A stretch of 58,396 bases of DNA. Source: Spartobacteria bacterium UBA6821. GTDB lineage: Bacteria > Verrucomicrobiota > Verrucomicrobiia > Chthoniobacterales > UBA6821. The translations under genes were made by a program, and so were the position numbers. This document shows positions 33,890 through 42,800 of this stretch, piece after piece (positions within the stretch are counted from its first letter, which is position 1; the number at the start of each line of letters is the position of its first letter). Where the stretch lies: positions 1 through 58,396 of the forward strand of contig DKEN01000105.1 of assembly GCA_002452515.1 (NCBI GenBank), given 5' to 3'. A model generated the notes under the pieces. The model did not search any database, was not told the origin of the DNA, and worked only from the letters and a program-made list of their open reading frames with translations.

Positions 33890-34215
33890 GTATTCGGATT
33901 GCAGGAGTTACTTCCCCTTAGGTTACCAACATCCTCAAGGGGAAGGGGGCGAAGGCGACGCAGCCTGTCTAGGGAACGGTTTCTTGCAACGGCGAAAAGC
34001 CATGTGGGGAATTTTTCCGGGTCGCGCAGCAGACAGCGGTGACGGTGAGCTTTGAGGAATGTTTCCTGGGCGACATCCTCGGCCTCCGATGCATCCTGTA
34101 GAATACCGTAGGCCACCGCGCAGATTTTTCGTCCCATGAACCGGATGACTGATTCGAAAGCCTCGTCGTCCCCACGGAGGGCGCGACGGATGATTTCTGG
34201 TTCATCAGGACTCAT
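33890..34215 (-). pseudogene. ECF sigma factor fragment, region 2 only
   Basis: From the ATG at 34215 the frame encodes a normal ECF start: EIIRRALRGDDEAFESVIRFMGRKICAVAYGILQDASEAEDVAQETFLKAHR, then WLFAVARNRSLDRLRRLRP, which is region 2. After about residue 90 the similarity stops. No region 4 exists, and the frame runs through the terminator hairpin into the antisense of the neighbouring sigma gene (to 33742). This looks like a decayed or truncated ECF gene. A functional one-domain product cannot be excluded. The left boundary given is where coding character ends. Confidence 0.55.
33911..33945. terminator. Hairpin between convergent sigma genes
   Basis: CTTCCCCTT (33911-33919) pairs perfectly with AAGGGGAAG (33937-33945), with additional AGG/CCT pairing inside. 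No clean T-run follows, but a stable stem 27 bp after the sigma stop is likely to act as the transcript end. It lies within the reading frame of the opposing ECF fragment. Confidence 0.6.
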
Positions 34216-34329
34216 AGTATATACGGAGGGGAAAACATGGCTTTATAGAGAAGACGCACGAGATGCGTGATCCGCGCGAAATATTTTCTCAGATTCTCCG
34301 GAAAAGGAACGGTGAGGGAGAAATCCGTG

Positions 34330-36552
34330 TCAGGCGCGTTCTTTCAGTCGATGTAACAGACCTCCGTGGCGGTTGCGTGTAGACTCATTCCGCACGGCGG
34401 TTCCGAGAGCTTTCTTCTGACCGATGAGAACAACCATCCGCTTGCCTCGGGTGACGCCGGTATAGAGGAGGTTGCGCTGGAGCAGAAGGTATTGCTGCAT
34501 GGCCAGTGGGATCACGACCACAGGAAATTCAGAACCCTGGCTTTTATGAATCGTGATGGCGTAGGCGAGTTCCAACTCATCAAGCTCGCTGAATTCATAA
34601 ACGAGATCCCGTTTCCCAAACCGGATGAGAAGCTGTTTTTCCTCTTTGTCTAGCGATTGGATTCGCCCGATGTCGCCGTTGAATACTTCCTTGTCATAGT
34701 TATTGGAAGTCTGGATCACCTTGTCGCCAACACGGAAAAGATTGCCATAGAGCTGATGTTCCGCACGAAACTCGCTGCGGGGATTGAGAGCTTCCTGGAG
34801 TCGGATATTGAGTTCCTTGATGCCTAAATTCCCGCGATGCATTGGGGAAAGAATCTGGATGTCTTGGATCGGATCCACTCCGAGATGTTTCGGAAGCCGG
34901 TCGCGCACCATGCTGACAAGGGTTGCCGCGCATTCCTCCGTATCCTCCCGGTCAATGAAAACAAAATCCGAATCTTTGCTCGTCTCGAAGATATCTGGAA
35001 TATCACCCCGATTGATGGAATGAGCACCGGTGATGATGCGGCTGTCTCCCGCCTGTCGGAAAATCTCCGTCAAGTGAACGACAGGAATTAGCCCGCTGCG
35101 GATGGTATCAGCAAGAACGAGACCTGGGCCGACGCTTGGCAACTGATCCGCATCGCCGACGAGGATCAGGCGCGCCCTCCGTGGCAGGGCGTCGAGTAAT
35201 CGGCTCATCAGCGGCACATCGACCATGGAGATTTCGTCCACAACAACGACATCACCTTCAAGGGGGTTGGAGGCATTTCGTTGGAAGCCTCCGCGTGCTG
35301 GCTGGAACTCAAGCAATCGATGAAGTGTCGAGGCTTCAAGTCCCGTTGCCTCAGCCAGTCGCTGTGCGGCGCGTCCTGTTGGTGCCGCGAGAATGCATTT
35401 GAGTTTCTTTGCCGTGAGAATCTTCAGCAGAGATTGCAGCAGGGTGGTTTTCCCAACGCCAGGGCCTCCTGTGATGACCACCACTAGGCTGCGCAGCGCA
35501 GTGGTTAGCGCCTGGTGTTGGCTTGGCGAGAGCGGACGACCTGTCTTTTCCTCGACCCAGGGAATCGCTTTTGTGGCATCGATCGGAGGCTCCGGTTCGG
35601 AGGCCTCGGCGAGTCGTCGCAATGCCCGAGTGATCCGTTCCTCGGCTTCACGCAGATAAGGAAGAAAGACGAGTTCTTCCCCGGCGATCTTCTCCGTCAG
35701 GATTTTATTATCCCTAAGATGTCGGGCGAACGCCTCCTGAACCACCGATTCGTCGACCTGAAGTAGCTGTGTGGTCCCCTCGATCAGTTCGTTTCGTGGT
35801 AGGGCGCAATGACCTTCGCCTGTTGCCTGATCAAGAAGATGCTCCAACGCGGCGCGTGCACGGAGTAGCGAATCTGCCTCAAACCCAAGCTTCTCAGCAA
35901 CGTTGTCGGCAGAGTGAAATCCGATGCCATGAATGTCGCGGGCAAGCCGGTAGGGATCATTGCGGATCAGTTCGACCGCCTCGCTGCCGTAGGTTTTGTA
36001 AATTCGCACAGCGCGGTTTGTGCCGATCCCATGGGCATGGAGGAAGATCATGATGTCTCGTACCACTTTTTGTTCCGCCCACGCCTCCTTGATCCGCTGG
36101 CGGCGTTCGCGTCCTATTCCTTCGACTTCCTGTAAGCGTTTCGACTGATTTTCAATGATATCAAATACCTGATCGCCAAATTTCTTTACCAATTTCGTGG
36201 CGTAGACCGGGCCGATTCCCTTGATCATTCCGCTGCCGAGATATTTTTCGATGCCTTCCAGCGAAGTCGGAGGCTGGGTCTTAAGCGTATGAGCTCGAAG
36301 TTGCACCCCGTGATCACGGTCCTGTTCCCAAGTTCCCTGACCGGTGATCCATTCTCCTGCCGCAACGGAGGGGAGGGTGCCCAGGACGGAAACAGGTTCC
36401 TTGCGACCCTGCACCTTCACTTTGAGGACACAGAAGCCGTTCTCCTCGTTGTGGAAGGTAACCCGTTCCACTTGTCCGCTCAAGGCATCCTCCGGGCCCC
36501 CCGGAATCGGCTCGGTGGAGGGGCGTTTGCGGAAAGGACGACGGGGAGGCAT
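34330..36552 (-). CDS. recD2: RecD2-like SF1B DNA helicase
   Basis: This is a 5'-3' ATP-dependent DNA helicase of the RecD2/TraA group, without RecBC partners in view. The 740-residue product has the RecD2 N-terminal OB-like part (VERVTFHNEENGFCVLKVK), two helix-hairpin-helix segments (GMIKGIGPVYATKLVKKFG, VEGIGRERRQRI), Walker A VVITGGPGVGKTTLL, Walker B VVVDEISMVD, the GDADQLPSVGPG motif and the C-terminal AYAITIHKSQGSEF and YTGVTRGKR motifs. The start at 36552 is chosen; an upstream ATG at 36579 is equally open. It probably acts in replication fork or mismatch repair. Confidence 0.93.
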   Translation of the reverse strand: MPPRRPFRKRPSTEPIPGGPEDALSGQVERVTFHNEENGFCVLKVKVQGRKEPVSVLGTLPSVAAGEWITGQGTWEQDRDHGVQLRAHTLKTQPPTSLEGIEKYLGSGMIKGIGPVYATKLVKKFGDQVFDIIENQSKRLQEVEGIGRERRQRIKEAWAEQKVVRDIMIFLHAHGIGTNRAVRIYKTYGSEAVELIRNDPYRLARDIHGIGFHSADNVAEKLGFEADSLLRARAALEHLLDQATGEGHCALPRNELIEGTTQLLQVDESVVQEAFARHLRDNKILTEKIAGEELVFLPYLREAEERITRALRRLAEASEPEPPIDATKAIPWVEEKTGRPLSPSQHQALTTALRSLVVVITGGPGVGKTTLLQSLLKILTAKKLKCILAAPTGRAAQRLAEATGLEASTLHRLLEFQPARGGFQRNASNPLEGDVVVVDEISMVDVPLMSRLLDALPRRARLILVGDADQLPSVGPGLVLADTIRSGLIPVVHLTEIFRQAGDSRIITGAHSINRGDIPDIFETSKDSDFVFIDREDTEECAATLVSMVRDRLPKHLGVDPIQDIQILSPMHRGNLGIKELNIRLQEALNPRSEFRAEHQLYGNLFRVGDKVIQTSNNYDKEVFNGDIGRIQSLDKEEKQLLIRFGKRDLVYEFSELDELELAYAITIHKSQGSEFPVVVIPLAMQQYLLLQRNLLYTGVTRGKRMVVLIGQKKALGTAVRNESTRNRHGGLLHRLKERA

Positions 36553-36773
36553 TGACGAGAAGTTAGCATGAAGCGCCACGTGACGCTTTCAGAAACTCCA
36601 ACTCCTTCAGGATACGCCGGATGGAGTGAAAATGTGAAACCGGTGGGGAATTTTCCCTATGGCGTGTGTCGAAATCGTAACAAATCAATTCTTCCCCGGA
36701 GCGTTGCTCACCCTCTAGTTGAAGCGCGTTGATACGCAGATTTTGTCACCAAATCCAAAAACCCAACAAACCA

Positions 36774-38654
36774 ATGAAAAAAATTACGATCAAAAGTATT
36801 GCCCTCGCTGCCTGCCTGCTGGGTGGCACCTTCACTGCCCAAGCGCAGCTTAATACCAATGGGATCACCCATGTGATCTATATCCTGCTCGAAAACCGCA
36901 ACTGGTCCCAGAATGAATACAGCTACGGAGAGCAGATCATGGGCAGCACCAATGATGCCCCTTTCCTTAACGCCCTAGTGACAGCTGGCAATCCAGTTGC
37001 CGCGCAGGTCTCCTTTGCTTCCTGCTATCACCATGTGCTCGCCAAGACAAACGGAACCTCTTCAGGAACCAGTTACGATGGCACGACCAATACGAGTGCC
37101 TCGGTTCACCCTTCCGAGCCAAACTATGTCTGGATGGAAGCGGGTAACAACTTCAGCAAGTACGATGACAATGAACCCTATAAACTGGGTTTATCTTCAT
37201 CCAATTCGGTTGCTCAGATGTGGGCATATGCCACCAATCATCCGAATGTCACCACGCAGAACCTGTCCGCTTTGATCCAGCAGTCCGGTCTGACTTGGAA
37301 GTCCTATACCGAAGGTGTCAACCAGTTGGCCACAAATGGCAGCAACTTCAACTACTTTAACGTTACAGGCTCCGGGGGTAATGCATTGACCGCATCTCCT
37401 GCTCCCAGCAATCAGTGGACCGTTCCGGTCTCCAGCTTCAGCGGTACCAGCACGAATTATGTGAATCCGTACAACGGTAGCCACCAGTACAATTTCGCCG
37501 TGAAGCACACGGGACAGATCTTCTTCCCCGCCACCAGTGGCTGCACGGTGAACACTGCCAATACAAACACATCGAATCCCTTGGCATCCAATTATCCTCC
37601 GCTTCCTCAGTTCGCCAGTGACTTGACCAACGGTACTCTCGCTAATTATGTCACCATCACTCCCGACCAGTACAACGACGGTCATACTGCCCTGACGCTT
37701 GGCAATTATGGAACGAACGGTTGGACGAATCCTGAGACAACCAGCAACTCGGCTTGGTGGAACACAAACAATGGTGTCATGGTTTACCAAACCAACACGG
37801 TGAACCAGAATGACCGTGTCCGTATCGCGCAGATGGACAACTTCTGCGCCATCATTGTGGGTCAGATCACGAACTCGGCAGTCTATCAGCAGGGTCACAC
37901 GGCGATCGTCATCTGGACGGATGAAACTGAAACCAGCCTGAGTGCATCCAATGGGATCACACCGCAGAACGATTTCAATCACACGCTGTCTGAGATCGTC
38001 ATCTCGCCCCTTTGTAAGGGTAATGCCTACAACAGCCTGCTGAACTACACTCACTCCTCGGATATCGCCACGATGCAGAAAATCTTCGGAGTGACGGCCA
38101 GCACGCCTAGCGGTTACCTCAATGACGCGGCCAATGCCTCGTACAGCTCAGGTGGTATGGTTGGAACTTCCCAGACTAATGGTAATGTCTATTCCGGCAC
38201 TCCGAGTGCAGCGGGTCCAGCCTCAGCCACGAACTTTACGGGTACGGCATTCACCCAGTCGAACAGCCCGACCGGTGGGTTCGGAACCAACACCGCGTTG
38301 GATCTTTCGGATCTCTTTCAGTCAAATGTAATCCCTGCAACGCTTCCCGGACTACCAGTCTCAGTGGCCGGGTTGTCCTTCAATCACAAGACCGGAGTCT
38401 ATACCCAGGCGGTGACTGTGAAAAACACATCGGGTTCAACAGTCGGCCCTGTCTTCCTCGTTCTTAGCAGCCTTGGATCGAATTATACGCTGACCAACAA
38501 GACGGGAAATACGGTGAATAACAGTCCTGGCAGTCCATACATCAATGTGACGAACAGTCTGGGTGCCGGTGCCTACTCGGTTGTCACTCTGCAATACACC
38601 TCAACGGGGGGTGCCCTTTCCTTCACCCCCTACGCCGCCACTGGGACACCCTAA
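36774..38654 (+). CDS. Exported phosphoesterase-family protein
   Basis: This 626-residue protein has a signal peptide (IKSIALAACLLGGTFTAQAQ). The body resembles the bacterial phosphoesterase family of the alkaline-phosphatase superfamily (phospholipase C / acid phosphatase AcpA type). It has THVIYILLENRNWSQ near the start of the mature chain, then DQYNDGHTAL, TAIVIWTDETE and FNHTLSEIVISPLCKG. The final about 100 residues form a beta-sandwich-like, Ser/Thr/Asn-rich domain. The mature chain is rich in Asn, Ser and Thr, as in many exported proteins. The ATG at 36774 gives the signal peptide; the frame is open from 36729. Exact substrate unknown. Confidence 0.8.
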   Translation: MKKITIKSIALAACLLGGTFTAQAQLNTNGITHVIYILLENRNWSQNEYSYGEQIMGSTNDAPFLNALVTAGNPVAAQVSFASCYHHVLAKTNGTSSGTSYDGTTNTSASVHPSEPNYVWMEAGNNFSKYDDNEPYKLGLSSSNSVAQMWAYATNHPNVTTQNLSALIQQSGLTWKSYTEGVNQLATNGSNFNYFNVTGSGGNALTASPAPSNQWTVPVSSFSGTSTNYVNPYNGSHQYNFAVKHTGQIFFPATSGCTVNTANTNTSNPLASNYPPLPQFASDLTNGTLANYVTITPDQYNDGHTALTLGNYGTNGWTNPETTSNSAWWNTNNGVMVYQTNTVNQNDRVRIAQMDNFCAIIVGQITNSAVYQQGHTAIVIWTDETETSLSASNGITPQNDFNHTLSEIVISPLCKGNAYNSLLNYTHSSDIATMQKIFGVTASTPSGYLNDAANASYSSGGMVGTSQTNGNVYSGTPSAAGPASATNFTGTAFTQSNSPTGGFGTNTALDLSDLFQSNVIPATLPGLPVSVAGLSFNHKTGVYTQAVTVKNTSGSTVGPVFLVLSSLGSNYTLTNKTGNTVNNSPGSPYINVTNSLGAGAYSVVTLQYTSTGGALSFTPYAATGTP

Positions 38655-38705
38655 CCTGATCATCGACCAAATACTGATCACCATAATCCAATCATAACGC
38701 AACCA

Positions 38706-38731
38706 TCCCGTCCGGTGAAAGCTGGACGGGA
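38706..38731 (+). terminator. Hairpin after the phosphoesterase gene
   Basis: TCCCGTCC (38706-38713) pairs with GGACGGGA (38724-38731), an 8-bp perfect stem. The downstream sequence AGTTCTAAAAAACC lacks a T-run on this strand, so it may act as a 3' stabiliser or a weak terminator. Confidence 0.5.
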
Positions 38732-38753
38732 GTTCTAAAAAACCTAAAAAACA

Positions 38754-39437
38754 ATGAAAATAACACGCACGCTGGGCGCAGTCGCCGCCCTCTTTACAGC
38801 CAGTCTCCTGTTTACTCAGGCTGCCAAAGCCCAAACACCAATTCCGAATCTGAGTTACAATGTCACGATCTCTAACTTGAATGTTCTTCCGTTCACAAAC
38901 GGTGAGTATTTTCTGGATCTGAATCTCATCACCGGTTCAGGAAATGTCACCAACACCGTGACGCTCAGTAACTTCACCTTTACGGGTGGAGGTGTGGATG
39001 GCAGCAATCCCGGCAACTACACGAACGGCAATGTCACTGGCAGCTTCGCTTCGAGCATTGTGTTCTCCTCTCTCATTGGCCAGGGCGGTCAGGACAACGA
39101 GCTGACGGAGGCATTCTCGACGAATGTGACAAGCATCAGCTTCAATGTGAACGCTACAATCAATGATGAGGTTGTCGGAAATGGCGTTGCCACACCTGAT
39201 CAGTTCTATGTTGATGTTCAGGATACAAACGGCACCTACATCCCCACCACCGATGCGAGTGCATCCACACTGGTTAGTGAAACCATCGCCTCGACCAACA
39301 ACTCCGCCTCTGTACAGTACTTCAATGGCACGGGAGCAGCAGCCGGTGTGACTGCGGTTCCAGAGCCCTCGACCTATCTCCTCTTCGGGCTGGGTGCACT
39401 TGCGCTTGTGATCGCATACCGTCGCCGTTCGGCCTAA
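38754..39437 (+). CDS. PEP-CTERM sorting-domain protein
   Basis: This 227-residue exported protein has a signal peptide (LGAVAALFTASLLFTQAAKAQ) and an Asn/Thr/Ser-rich beta body (SYNVTISNLNVLPF, GSGNVTNTVTLSNFTFTGGG). It ends in the tripartite PEP-CTERM signal: VPEPSTY, a hydrophobic helix LLFGLGALALVIAY, then RRRSA. PEP-CTERM proteins are cut and anchored by exosortase and are linked to exopolysaccharide-producing bacteria; no exosortase gene is in this window. The body resembles the PEP-CTERM subfamily with GSGxxxNTVTLSNF motifs. Confidence 0.93.
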   Translation: MKITRTLGAVAALFTASLLFTQAAKAQTPIPNLSYNVTISNLNVLPFTNGEYFLDLNLITGSGNVTNTVTLSNFTFTGGGVDGSNPGNYTNGNVTGSFASSIVFSSLIGQGGQDNELTEAFSTNVTSISFNVNATINDEVVGNGVATPDQFYVDVQDTNGTYIPTTDASASTLVSETIASTNNSASVQYFNGTGAAAGVTAVPEPSTYLLFGLGALALVIAYRRRSA

Positions 39438-39462
39438 TCGATTCCGACGGTTCACAACTTTA

Positions 39463-39501
39463 TTCCCTCCAGCTGAGGCAGTGATGTCCGGCTGGAGGGA
39501 A
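39463..39501 (+). terminator. Strong hairpin after the PEP-CTERM gene
   Basis: TTCCCTCCAGC (39463-39473) pairs perfectly over 11 bp with GCTGGAGGGAA (39491-39501). A short AAGCATTTTG follows. It is likely the transcript end of the PEP-CTERM gene. Confidence 0.7.
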
Positions 39502-39562
39502 AAGCATTTTGATCCTCCCTTACGAACCAATATGCTTAACCAGCATCAACCCAACAGTATCA

Positions 39563-40900
39563 ATGCGCTCTAAGTTTACCCTTTCAATGGTGTCAGCAAC
39601 GTTTCTCTTTCTTGGATCTTCATTCCTTCTTGAAGCGAGCCAATCAACAAATTCTGGATCAAATGCCTATGTTGAAACTGATCTTGTCTGCGATGATGCG
39701 TACTACACGTTGCAAGGATACAACGAAACGAACAAACCAGGGCTGATGAAGAACGGCAATATGATTGATTCCTGGGGAATTGGAATCCGTCCCCCTGGAG
39801 CAGGTGGCCATTTTTGGATAGCCAATGCCATGAGCGGGACTGTCTCGGAATATATCGGGGATGTGAACGGTGTGCCACTGCATCAGGACGGATTGAAAGT
39901 GGTGTCCATGGATCTTCCCCGCTGGACGGATCATGGCTTTGCCGTCGTTACCGGTCTCGCCTACAACGTTGCCTCCGACATCAAGGGGCAGCCGATAGAA
40001 TTTCCTGTCTCCGGTCCTGCTGACGACAGGTCAACCAACCCCCCTGCTCCCATATCCGGAGGCACCTCGGGTTCGGCGGCCTTCGCCTTCGTCACCGAAG
40101 ACGGATGTGTGAACGCCTGGCGTCAGAATACGAAAGTTGCCATGCAGACCGCCCCGCTGATCATCAATTACTCCAAGACAAGTGTGTTTCCCTATCATGC
40201 CAACTGTGTCTTTAGCGGCTGTGCCCTGACAACCAACGCCTATACGACGGATGCATTTGCCAAGCTGGGAGGAAACCATCTCTTTGCCACCGATTTCCGG
40301 AGCGGTGCCATCCAGGTTTTTGACAACAAGTGGAAGGATGTGACCTCGTCCTATCACTTCGAGACCCCCAAGGATGTCAAAGATCTCCATGCCTTTAACA
40401 TTGCCGATCTGGGGGGGCATCTTTTTGTGACCTACGCCCTGTTTACAGGCAACAGTGATGAGGGGATGGAGGAGGAGGATGGGCGCGGTCCTGGTTTCGG
40501 GCACCTCGTGGAATACGATGAAACGGGAAAACTTATCAAGGATTTCAAGGATAAGGGAATGCTGAATGCACCTTGGGGACTAGCCATCGCTCCACCGACA
40601 TTTGGAAAGTTTGGCGGGAATCTTATCGTGGCCAATCTGGGGGATGGCACGATCGCGGCATTCGATTTGAAGTCCGGAAGGTTTCTTGATCAGTTAAAAG
40701 ATGATAAAGGGAATGTGATCAGCATCGACCGCATCTGGGGGATCACTTTTGGAAACGGAGTGAGCCTTGGTGATGCCAACTCTCTCTACTTTGTAGCGGG
40801 CCCGAATAACGAAACCTGCGGCCTCTTTGGAAAACTTACCGTGGCAGCAGCAGCCCCAAAATCCGCAGCATCTCCTCAATCTACCCCTGCGGTCAAATAG
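39563..40900 (+). CDS. Exported TIGR03118-family protein
   Basis: This 445-residue protein has a signal peptide (FTLSMVSATFLFLGSSFLLEA). The mature part fits the TIGR03118 family, a beta-propeller-like set of exported proteins: SWGIGIRPPGAGGHFWIANAMSGTVSEYIG, GGTSGSAAFAFVTEDGCVNAW, NHLFATDFRSGAIQVFDN, HLVEYDETGKLIKDF and NAPWGLAIAPPTFGKFGGNLIVANLGDG. Related proteins often carry PEP-CTERM tails. This one ends in an Ala/Pro-rich stretch without the tail. Function unknown. Confidence 0.85.
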   Translation: MRSKFTLSMVSATFLFLGSSFLLEASQSTNSGSNAYVETDLVCDDAYYTLQGYNETNKPGLMKNGNMIDSWGIGIRPPGAGGHFWIANAMSGTVSEYIGDVNGVPLHQDGLKVVSMDLPRWTDHGFAVVTGLAYNVASDIKGQPIEFPVSGPADDRSTNPPAPISGGTSGSAAFAFVTEDGCVNAWRQNTKVAMQTAPLIINYSKTSVFPYHANCVFSGCALTTNAYTTDAFAKLGGNHLFATDFRSGAIQVFDNKWKDVTSSYHFETPKDVKDLHAFNIADLGGHLFVTYALFTGNSDEGMEEEDGRGPGFGHLVEYDETGKLIKDFKDKGMLNAPWGLAIAPPTFGKFGGNLIVANLGDGTIAAFDLKSGRFLDQLKDDKGNVISIDRIWGITFGNGVSLGDANSLYFVAGPNNETCGLFGKLTVAAAAPKSAASPQSTPAVK

Positions 40901-41021
40901 CTGACCCATTTCTTCTCTGGCAATGGACAGGACTTTTCTGTCGCTGGCCGACGTCTTTCATTTTGGGAGAGCAAGGATGCGCTTTGTGTTTTCAGATTTC
41001 ATGATTTTTATCCTGTGTCCG

Positions 41022-41570
41022 CTAGAGAAGGATCATCTCCCGCCATTCCTGTGCTCGGTGAAAGTCACGAACGGGGTGGGGCGACGTGCTTGAAATAATC
41101 GGAATGACTCCTGTTCCGTACTCATAGCGCCCACAACTTACACGGATGAGATCTCCTTGTTGTCCCATCACTGGAATGGTGATGCTGGCATTCCATCCTG
41201 TGGAAGTTTCAGAGGCATGGGCGCTCAGTGGGGGGGCGGAGAGGTATTCCTCTATTTTCCGCTCGCCTCTCCTGACGGCGGCGACGGCATTCTGATCGGG
41301 ATAGTGAAGTGCCAGCATCATGCCATTTGGCGCGATCTGATATTCGTAATAACCGACCTCATCGACTTGCTGAACAAATAGCTCCACGACATCGCCCAGC
41401 TCCCAGAGTCGCTGTTGATGAGCAGTGGCCTTGGTACCCACCTTGGGTTGCTTCAGATCCGCCTGAAACCGGAGTGTTCCATCACCTAGTTCGATTTGAA
41501 CCACTCCCGGATGAAAAGTCGGTTCGTTTTCCGGAAGCCAGGATTGGGAAAAGGTGAGGTGCAACAACAA
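41022..41570 (-). CDS. Carbohydrate-binding family 9-like (CBM9/DOMON-like) protein
   Basis: This 182-residue beta-rich protein contains LRFQADLKQPKVGTKATAHQQRLWELGDVVELFVQQVDEVGYYEYQIAPNG and WNASITIPV, the pattern of CBM9-like/DOMON domains. There is no signal peptide, which is unusual for a sugar-binding domain, so it may act in the cytosol or be misassigned at its start. The start is one of three consecutive TTG codons (41570, 41567, 41564), with AAGG just upstream; no suitable ATG exists. The gene stands alone. Confidence 0.7.
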   Translation of the reverse strand: MLLHLTFSQSWLPENEPTFHPGVVQIELGDGTLRFQADLKQPKVGTKATAHQQRLWELGDVVELFVQQVDEVGYYEYQIAPNGMMLALHYPDQNAVAAVRRGERKIEEYLSAPPLSAHASETSTGWNASITIPVMGQQGDLIRVSCGRYEYGTGVIPIISSTSPHPVRDFHRAQEWREMILL

Positions 41571-41639
41571 CAGCCTTGAAAAACAGGTGCTGTGTGTCGA
41601 ACAACAAATTCAACACTCTATAAGTCCATCGCTAGAAGA

Positions 41640-42704
41640 TTATTTTTTGGCAGTGAGATCCAATGTCGGCCGTGGCATTTCGTCCTTTTCATAAATGGAT
41701 TTTGCGGAGCCAAGAATCAACGGATCAGGCGGGCGAACGATATGCTTGTCCTTACCGTCATACGGAATCGTATGAAGTACATGGCGGATGGCATTGAGAC
41801 GTGCCCGTTTTTTGTCATCAGAGCGAACGATGGTCCAAGGAGCATCGGCCGTGTCTGTATAGAAGAGCATTGCCTCTTTGGCCTTGGTATAGGTATCCCA
41901 ACGGGCAAGGGACTCCACATCCATCGGACTGAGTTTCCACTGTTTCAGGGGATCACGTGCCCGGCCCATGAAGCGGCGCAGCTGCTCCTCGCGACTGACC
42001 GAGAACCAGAATTTAAAGAAATATTTTCCACTTCTCACCAGCATCCGCTCAAACTCCGGCGTTTGACGCATGAACTCCAAGTAGTCATTGGGAGAACAAA
42101 ATCCCATCACCTGCTCTACCCCGGCTCGATTATACCAAGAACGGTCGAAAAAGACGATTTCTCCGGCGGTTGGGAGTTGTTCGACATAGCGCTGGAAATA
42201 CCACTGTCCTTTCTCCTGCTCTGACGGTTTGGCGAGCGCCACCACTGGAGCGCCGCGCGGATTGAGAAACTCAGTAAAGCGTTTGATCGTCCCCCCTTTG
42301 CCTGCGGCATCACGTCCTTCAAAGAGCATGACCACCTTAGCTCCGGTCTTTTGAACCCACGCCTGCATCTTAACGAGTTCGATCTGGAGAAACTTGGCCT
42401 CCTTTTCGTATTCCTTGTTCTTAATGCATTTGTCGTAAGGATAGCTGGCACAGATAATCTCCCTTTTACTGGTGCAGGCATTCACACGGGCGATGATTTC
42501 CGCCGGTACCGATTCCTTGATTCGCTGGTCGATCAGTTTGATCATCGGAAACGAATCCGCGCTGCGTGGATCAATCACGCTTTTGGAAAGATCGATCTTT
42601 TTCCCCTTTGCTGGTTTTTTAGGAATAGAGGATTTCGGAGTTGAAGGAATTTCCTTCTTCTTAGCAGGAAGAGGCAGGGCGGGTTTTTTTTTCACGGCGG
42701 GCAT
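41640..42704 (-). CDS. ppk2: Polyphosphate kinase 2
   Basis: PPK2 uses polyphosphate to phosphorylate nucleotides. The 354-residue product has Walker A FEGRDAAGKGGTIKRF, the lid region ALAKPSEQEKGQWYFQRYVEQLP, Walker B FFDRSWYNRAGVEQVMGF, and WTIVRSDDKKRARLNAIRHVL. The first about 45 residues are a Lys/Pro/Ala-rich tail (KKKPALPLPAKKKEIP), perhaps for polyanion binding. The core fits the class I group (NDP phosphorylation), a subgroup guess. It diverges from the dienelactone hydrolase gene. Confidence 0.95.
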   Translation of the reverse strand: MPAVKKKPALPLPAKKKEIPSTPKSSIPKKPAKGKKIDLSKSVIDPRSADSFPMIKLIDQRIKESVPAEIIARVNACTSKREIICASYPYDKCIKNKEYEKEAKFLQIELVKMQAWVQKTGAKVVMLFEGRDAAGKGGTIKRFTEFLNPRGAPVVALAKPSEQEKGQWYFQRYVEQLPTAGEIVFFDRSWYNRAGVEQVMGFCSPNDYLEFMRQTPEFERMLVRSGKYFFKFWFSVSREEQLRRFMGRARDPLKQWKLSPMDVESLARWDTYTKAKEAMLFYTDTADAPWTIVRSDDKKRARLNAIRHVLHTIPYDGKDKHIVRPPDPLILGSAKSIYEKDEMPRPTLDLTAKK

Positions 42705-42800
42705 GATTTAAAAATAAGCGAAATTTGTGCCATAAATTAGCAAAGCAACGGATTTTTCTGAATTGATTGTAATCTTCCGAGAAATTTTCAAAGTTGCTTC

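Noticed and set aside
36590..36700. Possible riboswitch before the phosphoesterase gene (GCCGGATGGAG, GAAACCGG)
   Set aside because: The words do not fit the cobalamin or any other riboswitch core that I could check by eye.
37197..38054. 285-codon antisense frame inside the phosphoesterase gene
   Set aside because: Val/Ile/Arg-rich shadow of an Asn/Thr-rich gene; the sense protein has a signal peptide and family motifs.
41592..42224. 210-codon plus-strand frame opposite ppk2
   Set aside because: Shadow of ppk2, whose Walker motifs are on the minus strand.
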